Below are positions 56,526 to 64,000 of a stretch of 64,000 bases of DNA, in pieces (position 1 is the first letter of the stretch; every line of letters starts with the position of its first letter). The position numbers and the translations under genes are program-made. Source of the DNA: Pseudevernia furfuracea. Taxonomy: Eukaryota > Ascomycota > Lecanoromycetes > Lecanorales > Parmeliaceae. Below the pieces are notes generated by a model that had not been told where the DNA came from, ran no database searches, and saw nothing but the letters and a program-made list of their open reading frames with translations. The DNA lies in contig JAIUPT010000021.1 of assembly GCA_022315425.1 (NCBI GenBank), positions 248,001 through 312,000 of the forward strand, read 5' to 3'.

Positions 56526-57363
56526 ATGCCGGTTCTCTTGCTCGGAGCCACCGGAAACCTCGGATCACGCCTCCTCCCTGCGCTCCTCGCTCACCGACAA
56601 AAAGTCGTTGTCTATGTTCGGAATGAGCAAAAACTCAGAGAACTGATACCTTCAGCAATCCTGTCCCTGGTCACTGTTATCAACGGTGACGCGACAGATT
56701 CAAATAGCATTAAAAATGCTCTGATTGAATATGAGTGTGATAGCCTCATCAGCAGTGCTGGCAAAAGCTCGGTCCTGCCATGGTCAGAGCCTCAAATGCA
56801 GGAGATCATAAAGGCGGTAGCTACTGGGGCTGTCGACGCCAGCAAGGAACTCAGTCGCCCGATCAGAGCTTGGATCTTGGGTGGCATGTCGATCTTGGAC
56901 TTTCCTGGTATGGAAGGCATTCAATTGATGACATAGTAAGTCCATCCTCTCGATCCTGCAGTACTTCCGCTGATCTCAGTCCAGTTTCCCGCTCTTCACG
57001 GAACACAATCTCACATACGTCTACCTGTCCAGCTTGCCCAAGGAGAATCTCCAATGGTCGATGTTGTGTCCTAGCTACATGGCACCCGCTAGCAAGACTG
57101 TCACCGTCCTTGATGCACCTCGTGGCAATTCGCTGGATGCCTCGGTTGATGTGCCAACTGGTTGGCAGAACTCATACTTCCACAACATTCCATACTTGGG
57201 CCCGTTCATCAGTATTATTGGCAATGCACACAGATATGGGACAACCTTAGAGGACTGTGCAGACTTCATTGCAGCAGATTTGGAGAAGGAGGATACAAGA
57301 TTCATGGGACACAGAGTTGGTATCATTGACCCCGGCACCGCAGGTAAGGGCAAGACCGAGTAA
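56526..57363 (+). CDS. NAD(P)-binding Rossmann protein, NmrA/atypical SDR-like
   Basis: Two exons, 56526-56935 and 56985-57363, with a 49-nt intron (donor GTAAGT); 262 residues. The N-terminus is a clear nucleotide-binding start: VLLLGATGNLGSRLLPALL, then VVVYVRNEQKL and INGDATD. SLISSAGKSS follows at the fourth strand. The C-terminal half has HNLTYVYLSSLPKENLQW and SMLCPSYMAPAS. No classical YxxxK pair is evident, which suits an NmrA-like or atypical SDR, where the protein may be a reductase or a redox sensor. The protein is short for NmrA (about 300 or more). No signal peptide or targeting sequence is seen. The substrate is unknown. Confidence 0.85.
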
Positions 57364-57917
57364 CGGTGAAACCTATATTTTCCTTCTGTGTCTTGAATAA
57401 GAAGCCTACATTCGGCCTAAGCATTGCCTGACTAACTTGGATCTATAAAATTTGTGGTCAATTCATGTATGAGAAGTTGATTTTTTAAGTAGCACTACGA
57501 ATTGCAGGCTTCTAGCGACCTGCGATTACAGGGTCTTGTCGCCAAGCCAATTTGGTCTTCCTCGAGGATGCATGCTTTTTTATATATATACCTTACCAAT
57601 CCTTGTACTTTATCTGTCCAAATTCTCAAAAGGATGACTATCATTACCTTTAATCTGTTACCCCACTACAGCCCCACTATGCTTCCCTTACTCTCAGCTT
57701 TCCCGCCCTGTTCCTTGCTTCGTGACTGCACAATGATGTCTTGTATCCAGAACGGGACGTAACCCCTCGTCCAATCAGCCCGAAACGTGCTGATACAGCT
57801 CGGCCCGATCCCTGTTGTCTCAATGGCTATATATTATGGTCTTCCAGCACTACTTTACTTTTACTTTCCTCGTCTCACACTTATCACTGCACAGCACCGC
57901 ACGGAACAATCTCCACA
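57364..57917. other. Intergenic region
   Basis: 554 bp with short open frames only. It contains TATA-like AT-rich blocks (tttatatatata at about 57580 and tatatattatgg at about 57826), the second suitably placed upstream of the RNase gene. Confidence 0.5.
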
Positions 57918-58642
57918 ATGGCAGAGATATACTATGAGCCTACGGGCTGCAACTGTGATGGTGTGTACTCATTCTATCCGTTCCTGTCATAATAGTATAT
58001 GGATTGCCGACAGCTCACACCGTTTAGGCACTTCTTACTCTCAAGACGATATTAACGCCGCTGCCTCCCGTACGTAGATTTTGGAGATGATCTTTCCCAT
58101 TCAGTATTGAGCCGTAAAGACATATTTGGGAGCAAAAGGACCATCCCACTGCCCGGACGTCCGGTCCTGCAAACTCCAATTTTTTGCCTCGAATGCGCAA
58201 CGCTAACTCCACAATCTGCGTAGAGGCTCTCTCGCTCGCGTCCCAAGGCCAGACCCTCGGTCCGTCCTCCCCTCGGCATCGCCCCACGACAACTGCGGCT
58301 AACTCATAGTCATCAGGCAGGGACAAATACCCCCACGCCTACAATGACTACGAGCAATTCAGCTTCCCGCATGCCTCGAAGCCCTATTTGGAGTTCCCCA
58401 TAATGGCCGGAAGTGTGTACGATGGTTCTTCGCCCGGAGCTGATCGTGTCGTCATCGGGAGCATTGCCTCGGATTATTCGAGTGCCGTGTACTGCGCAGT
58501 CATCACGCACGATGGGCAGAGCAAGAATGGCTTCGCCGAGTGCTCTGATGATACCATGAACCCGAGAGGGAAGGGGAATTATGAGGGGCAGGAGCGGAAG
58601 GGACATCATCATCGCAAATTGCTGGACAAGATTGAGCTGTAG
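57918..58642 (+). CDS. Guanyl-specific ribonuclease of the T1 family
   Basis: Four exons: 57918-57960, 58028-58069, 58224-58259 and 58317-58642; introns of 67, 154 and 57 nt, two with CTAAC branches; 148 residues. T1-type RNases cut single-stranded RNA after G. All catalytic positions are present in KYPHAYNDYE (Tyr45, His47), YLEFPI (Glu66), GADRVVI (Arg84) and VITHDG (His105). The Ser/Gly block SVYDGSSPGADRV is typical. Cysteines at 11, 13, 100 and 116 may form disulfides. Unlike most family members, the reading frame begins directly MAEIYYEPTGCNCDG, with no signal peptide visible in this exon. The C-terminal tail is long and basic, with a run of His. Activity is inferred from the motifs. 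Confidence 0.88.
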
Positions 58643-59551
58643 GACGAGAGACGCGTTGGATGGATACCACGCTACTGTTAGGAGCTTTTGGACTGCGATG
58701 GAACTTTACTGTGAAAAGGAAGTTGAGAACATAGAGATAGACTTGGCATGGTAGATCAGATATATACAATGGACTGTCAAGGCAAATCCTCTACCCTCCC
58801 CATCAGCCTACCATCTGGCATCTCGTGAACATTTCGTATTTGTACTAACGAAGCATCATCAGCAGAAACGGCCGTGCATCTAGGTAGTGGTGCGCTAATC
58901 TAAGTAGAGTCTCGGTGCCAAGAGCGGAACCCAGGCGCTCACAAATCCACAGCTTTGTGTCTGTAAATAGCCTGCTAGCTAGTAACACAATTCATGATCA
59001 GATGCTGAGCAATCCCGGTCCTCAGGATGTTGGCCTTCATTCATGGCCTTACGGGCTTTCGGGTCCTGGGGAGGACGAACAAGGGTTTACCATGCCACTT
59101 GTGAGGCTTGAACCGCACACTCGTTCGCCGAAATAGAATGATTGCGTGATGGATCTCGAGAGGACTTCAGACGGTTCGCGACATGGCCCCGCAACCCATT
59201 CTTGCGTCCTCATCAACCAGCCTGAAAGTGCGTCCAGACCACAAGCCATGCGTTGGAACCTCCGACCACCAGAAGAGGAATTATCCCTTTAGGAATCGGA
59301 GATATCTCTCTCGTAATGGTGGCTCCCTCGATCAGAATGGATGAGCGCAAGGCGGCAATACTTAGCATCAGAGTCAGACCCTTTCGAAAAAATTCTCCGA
59401 GTGGCTAATAAAGCGGTATCTCTCGTTTGTGCAAGCTCAGATGGTTAGCATCAAACTCTGATCCTCGGATGTTTTTACATGTAAGCGGTGCTCTTCATAG
59501 CAATCATTTGCTCTTCCCCAATATTCACCGAAGATGAGTCGTAGTCAAACA
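58643..59551. other. Intergenic region
   Basis: About 0.9 kb without a supported gene. Short open frames only. It leads into a stretch of decayed genes. Confidence 0.5.
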
Positions 59552-59946
59552 ATGGTAGCCCTGCAGATCCTCGCTCAGAGCTTGGATGTCGAGAATGCTG
59601 GCCAGATAGCTCGTTCATAGCCGGGTACCCTTTGACTGTTGGAACTTACCTCTTGACCGCAGGGCGCTGGGGAGACATATTATTCAACAAATGGATATTA
59701 TTTTTCCGTGCCATAATCTCTACTGTCCGGAATGAGTGTCTCTACACAGTCTCATGTCTGCTTCGAAGAATGTCGACTTTTGAAGGGGATCGGTCCAGCC
59801 ACGGCGCTTCCGAACGCTCTTGCTGTCCTCGGAAGTAAGTATCCTCCTGGAGGGCGGAAGGAGACGATGTTCCCATTCTTTGCTGCTGCCTGCTCCGAAC
59901 GGCTTTGTCATTGGGGCTGTGTTCGCTGCTCTCTCTACTCAAGACC
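59552..59946 (+). pseudogene. Relic of an MFS drug transporter
   Basis: Four short segments in changing frames line up with the N-terminal half of DHA-type MFS transporters: LQILAQSLDVENAGQI (frame of 59552), FIAGYPLTVGTYLLTAGRWGDI (frame of 59611), LLKGIGPATALPNALAVLGSKYPPGGRK (frame of 59732) and APNGFVIGAVFAALSTQ (frame of 59892). The family pattern is GRLGD in loop 2-3 followed by QGIGPA and an APxGFVxGAVF helix. Between the segments are stops and frameshifts, and the rest of the transporter is missing. This is clear decay rather than introns, because the gaps are too small. Product: none expected. Confidence 0.75.
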
Positions 59947-62111
59947 GGTGAGGCGATCGACACACGTATCCTGGATATTTACTGGCTAGCCCATGGAAGA
60001 CCTTAAGACTGAACATAGATAGATAGTATCGACTCATGGCACCGACTTGGCATACTGGTACCTTCGTGGCCGGCCACAACAAGAAGTCTTGGTGGATACT
60101 CTTATCGATACATACCGCTTCCTGGCTTCCGTACTTACGAAAATTTTCAAGAAGATTATCCACGCAAGTGTATGCCTGTCGATCACTAGATGTGGACTTC
60201 GGACGGTTCCTCGACAATGCAGCGCAGTGCTTTGGGATTTCGCCCACTTGCCTGCTGGTTGCCATCGAACAGATTCGAATGCAAGAAGGTGGCCGGAAAG
60301 CTGGTATGTTGGAAGTTCAAGGGCAGGGAGAAGCCAAAGGACGTGATGAGACTGCAATGCTTGGCTGAGAAGATTGAGGATTTGAAGCCGGTGAACGCTG
60401 GTGGGGTGCCACATGCCTACGGTGGAATCTGTCATGACAGATTTGAGATTCTTCGTGCCTAGAAGAGCAGTATTAGCGCCGAAGCATAAGCACAGTGTCT
60501 GAGGATTTGCAAGGATTGCTTGGGTGAATGCCATAGCCGCTCACGTTAGGAACTGGACGTAAATGCTGGATCTCGGAAGGCACATGGACCATCAAGTGCC
60601 GGCTGTGCTTTTGCTTTGTTCGTTATCAGCGCAATTGATTTAGATCGAATGCAAATTCCCCGAGGCAGACGTCAGCACAATGAACTTGTTATCGCAGTGG
60701 ACTAGTATGGAAACCGAAGTCCAAACCAATTTTTAAAGCTTGTTATAATAGATTTAGCCCGAATTCGTCCATCGAGTATTGGCCGGGTGGTACAATGGAA
60801 CGAGCGAAGCCTCGAGGGTTGTTGGCGGACACAAGTCTCAATCCTTCTTCTTCCTGCTGTATACATTCTCTGCCACTTGGGTAGCTCGAGGGTTTGCATC
60901 CACATAGATGAGTACCAGTCTTCAAGGTCTTCGGATCCTGAATGTCGCTGGGGCCATATCCTATTGGATGATTTTCCTTTTGCTCCTCGGTTCGACGCAG
61001 GCTGTGGCCACGCCCTTGTTTTTTTTTTCTTGTTTTTTTCTTCTTTCTTCAATATCTTCACTCCTTCCACATTACCCCCCCCCCCCACTTATGTTATTGA
61101 TGAGGCCGCTTTCTTTCCTCTCGCTTACTGAACGTTTTTTGGTTCCTCTTTTTGACCCTGACTGGTGGCCTCGAGCCGTTTTTCTTTTGAAGTCGTGTGA
61201 AGTCTGGTGAGGAAAACAGTAAGTTAGAAACAATCATAACAATTCATCAGATATTCCCTGCCCTTGTGCCATCTCACAACATAAATTTACACGATCTACT
61301 CTATTCACAACCTCCCCGTACTCTACTGTAAACTCTACTCTGCCAAACATTTAACAAATTTTCCGAAATCTGTCCATCAGCGTTACCTGATGATGCATCA
61401 AAGAGGATAAAAGCAGCAGCGTCACCTTCCCCATGTATGACCTGCGAACCATCTCCGGCCTCCGCCGTGTTGTGGCAAGTGCGTGGATCAAAATATGATG
61501 GAAAGGAATCAAATTTCAAGTCCTACAGTGAAATCGCTAGACAGATTGCCGGGTATCTTGAGCCGGTGTTTGCGCTTCACTCCTAGAGAAGATGTTGTTC
61601 CCAAGCGGAAATTACTATGTTCAGTGCTGCACAGCGCAAAAGCCTCCTCATTGGTGTGGATTCGTCGATGTTCCAGGGGTTGATACCGCTTCAGCTGCCA
61701 CCCTCGCCTGGACTCGGATTTTGAGCTTCCCTCTGTCCATGGCTTTTGACCCATTCTCTGACTTTTCTGGCCATCCAGAATAGAATCTCGGCCGTCCATG
61801 TCGGAGACAAAATACGATAGCGTCAAAGTATTGCGGTTCTGTCGAATGCTCAACTAATAGAAGCAGCATCCAGGATGCTCTCAGCAACATCGTTGGCGCG
61901 GCGTTATTGGCATTACTGGGTGCTGCAGCCACCGAAATTCTTCGAGCTGTGGAAATTTAGAGTAATCCCCCAGTCATCTGAGAACTGTCAGGTCATAATC
62001 AAGTTGGTCAAAGTTTGCTTAGATGAAATGAAATCTGTTAAGCTGTTCTTGCCATCTTTCGAAGCCCATGAGGCCCATTATGATAGTGCTCCAGATTGGA
62101 AAGCTCCAGGT
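59947..62111. other. Gene-poor region, partly decayed
   Basis: About 2.2 kb with overlapping short open frames on both strands. A plus-strand frame at 60190-60462 has some Cys/Lys-rich character (FECKKVAGKLVCWKFKG) but no signal peptide or family. A minus-strand frame at 61509-61853 has a coding-like look (RQNRNTLTLSYFV) but no recognised domain. A T-rich tract and a run of 12 C occupy about 61018-61086. I call no gene here. Confidence 0.45.
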
Positions 62112-62381
62112 CTAGTTGTTGCACTTCATGAATCTAGCGTACGCGGATTCCTTTTGATTGACAGCGTCTGTTGTTTTCACAGCTTTCGCGTCAAATGCAA
62201 GTACTGAGTCATCCTCTAGCACTGCGTCTCTCAAAGTGCCTTGTTGGTCAGGTTTTGGTTCTGGGGACGGTCGATACACGAAGCTCGCTAGGTCTGAAGC
62301 TCTTGCTGGCTCATTTCTGGCGCCTTTGATCTGTTCTGCATCTTCGGCACCTAGAGAGGACTTTTGGATTGCCTGGTCAAT
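62112..62381 (-). other. Open coding-like stretch without a start codon
   Basis: The minus strand is open for 89 codons, beginning IDQAIQKSSLGAEDAEQIKG and ending SAYARFMKCNN before TAG. It has no ATG at its left end. Composition looks like a soluble helical protein. It may be an exon or a remnant of a larger gene running on into 61.5-62.1 kb. I recognise no family. Confidence 0.35.
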
Positions 62382-62636
62382 TTACATGATAAGCGATAAA
62401 AAGTGAAAGACTGCTACCCGCAACAGGAACTTGGTCTGCTGTTTGAACTTTCAAACGACCGTAATTTGTTGCTCTCATCGCCAGCGGGGAAACCGGTAAT
62501 TATGACTCGAGTGAGGCTATGTACGTGTTGTCGTAATCATGCTGTGGCTTGCCTGCAACCTCAGGCAGCAACATAGCCGCGGTAAGCCTCTGGTTTTCCA
62601 ACCTTGCACTCTCGACCTTATGTCTTCAAATTCCGC

Positions 62637-63260
62637 ATGAGTTTTGCACTTTCACTCGAGAGACTGGAAAAGAAGCAATTTCTTAATTCTGGCGGACCCA
62701 GTCACTGTCCTTGCAATTGTGATTGGTTCTGCTGGTCTAGTCCTCAAGAGTCTTCACGACATCGCAGGAAAGCACAAGAAAGCTGGTATTGCGGTCACGT
62801 CAATGGCAATAGAGGTTGACACAATCGAATTGGCGTGGAGCAAGATCAAAGAATGGGCGGAAGACTATTCCAAAGATGCCGCGGTAGACGCCACTCTTCT
62901 ACAGAGACTGCACCGCTCACTCGAGTGTGGCACTCTAGTTATGTCCGCTCTACAGAAAAACCTTTCTGAGTACATAGAAAACAATTTTAACGTCTCAAAG
63001 GTCCGATGGTTCCCCAATCCCAGTGTCAAGAACTGCCTGCCTTTGGCCCAAAATCTGGCAAAAATGCAGGGAATCTCAATGATGCCACAAGAGATAGCTC
63101 CTTTAGAACTCAAGAGATCTGCCATCCACTTCCGCAGACCATGGAGTTCAAGATGCCGAGCCAGTCCTGCCAACAGCGATCACCCAACCGGAAGTGCGAC
63201 AAAGCCAGGCAATAATCGTTGTAATCCTGCAACTGACGGCCATCACTTTCCTTAACAAGC
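62637..63260 (+). pseudogene. Relic of a fungal N-terminal helical-domain protein (PF17111-like)
   Basis: An ATG at 62637 (MSFALSLERLEKKQFL) runs into a second frame that reads ILADPVTVLAIVIGSAGLVLKSLHDIAG, then DTIELAWSKIKEW and LHRSLECGTLVMSALQKNL. This resembles the helical N-terminal domain found on many fungal proteins, including NLR-like and ankyrin proteins. Joining the two parts needs a one-base shift near 62690. After 63000 the similarity appears to move to another frame (GKNAGNLNDATRDSSF, LPQTMEFKMPSQ at 63006-63215). The second half is missing. I regard it as a broken gene. The domain assignment comes from memory of the pattern, not from a search. Confidence 0.5.
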
Positions 63261-63618
63261 ATGAGCATTGGATTAATGACGGTCTCCATCCCACGCATCG
63301 CGGCTGATCTAGCCATCCAGCCTCAACTATATTACTGGTAAGCATGCCTACCTTATTTTTGATAGATGTGCTCCTGAACATGACAATCCTCATTGCGAAT
63401 TCCATTGACAGGCCCTTGTCCGTCTACGGGTTGGCTATTTCCGTCTCTCACTCTCATCAAACACCACCAGCCCGTCCAAAAGCTCTAACAAACGACCACC
63501 CAGCTTGACAAGCTGGCTCATGTCTCCTAACCGCGCGAGGGGCCGTCGCCGATGTTGTCGGTAGCCGCCCCGTTTTTCCTCACGGAATGTTGCCTTCTCG
63601 CCTGCTCCATACTCGGAT
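63261..63618. other. Intergenic region
   Basis: 358 bp with no supported gene; minus-strand open frames overlap the MFS relic and are shadows. Confidence 0.45.
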
Positions 63619-64000
63619 GTGGCCTTGCCCGCACTGGCATCGAGTTTATCATGGTTCCGCGCGATGCAAGAGATAGCAGTAGCGCTTCTGCCTGCCCACC
63701 TCGGTAGGCACACTCACCAATGCCGTTTGCCGGCGGCAAAAGACAGCAATGTAGGGTTCGCCTGTATGGGGGCTCGGGCAGCCGCTTGGGGTTTTCGTTT
63801 GGGACTCGTGCTGGGTGGTATCCTTGTCGATACTATTGGCTAGAGGGGGCCGGATGGTACATGTGCGCCGGAGCGATCATGTTGTGTTTTTCTTGTTGGG
63901 ATATGGACCATACCTGCAGACTCGTTGACGCAGCCTCCGAGCTTGAAGAGCGGTTCAAAAGCAGATGTTGATTGGATAGAAGCGATTGTAGCAACGGCGT
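63619..64000 (+). pseudogene. MFS transporter relic running off the window end
   Basis: Segments FRAMQEIAVAL and DSNVGFACMG, then LGLVLGGILVDTIG (frame of 63619), GAGWYMCAGAIM (frame of 63720) and IWTIPADSLTQPPSLKSG (frame of 63901, open to the window end) match the motif C helix region and following loop of MFS drug transporters. Such proteins read FRAxQGIA, NVAFACLGA, LGFSLGLVLGG, DTIGWRAGxYICAG and LFLxGIWTxP. A TAG replaces the expected Trp codon at about 63840, followed by frame changes. The last 33 codons are open, so the lesions could be few. It is not the same family member as the relic at 59552. Confidence 0.6.

Noticed and set aside
60781..60860. Sequence ggccgggtggtacaatgg resembling the 5' part of a tRNA
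   Set aside because: No matching acceptor stem, anticodon stem or GGTTCRANYCC T-arm at the right distance.

Overview
The window is nuclear DNA of a filamentous ascomycete (Pezizomycotina). The genes carry many short introns of about 46-90 nt with GT...AG ends and GCTAAC/TACTAAC-type branch sites. The encoded set is fungal: a p24 cargo receptor, the SWR1-complex subunit Swc4, Rix7, a GtaA-type glutaminase, a Zn2Cys6 protein and a fungal NLR. I cannot place it below subphylum. I saw no rRNA, tRNA, CRISPR array or intact transposon. Most coding regions below were rebuilt by hand from splice sites, reading phase and remembered family motifs; no database search was run.

Left part (about 1-43 kb) is mostly housekeeping. 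In order: a serine-rich protein cut by the window edge; AFG1-like ATPase; a ubiquitin-like-domain protein; TRAPP subunit Tca17/TRAPPC2L; a candidate small secreted peptide; a small orphan; complex I subunit NDUFS7; mitochondrial malonyl-CoA:ACP transacylase; a Zn2Cys6/hexapeptide-acetyltransferase fusion; an SDR with a likely GC-AG intron; HEM2; a disordered protein; a p24 protein; SWC4; a PAP2 lipid phosphatase; secreted glutaminase; RIX7 and VPS20 sharing one short divergent promoter; a PITH protein; a DHX35-type helicase; and a CUE5-like ubiquitin-binding protein. Genes lie on both strands with short spacers and look co-located rather than functionally clustered. NDUFS7, MCT1, AFG1 and HEM2 all serve mitochondrial or haem metabolism.

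Right part (about 43-64 kb) has an accessory character. A 2.2-kb gene-free stretch leads into a patatin/NB-ARC/TPR gene of the PLP-1-like fungal NLR class that appears damaged twice: a splice donor changed from GT to AT, and a frameshift in the TPR region. It is followed by a CmcJ/GA4-desaturase-like gene, a GDP-mannose 4,6-dehydratase, a Dabb-domain protein with an N-terminal membrane segment, a small NAD(P)-binding protein and a T1-family ribonuclease without a visible signal peptide. From 58.6 kb to the end the DNA holds decayed genes: two MFS transporter relics and a relic of a fungal N-terminal helical-domain protein.

The strongest candidate for follow-up is the NLR gene at 45.3-49.6 kb: its domains are complete and its catalytic motifs intact, yet the product is predicted to be cut short.
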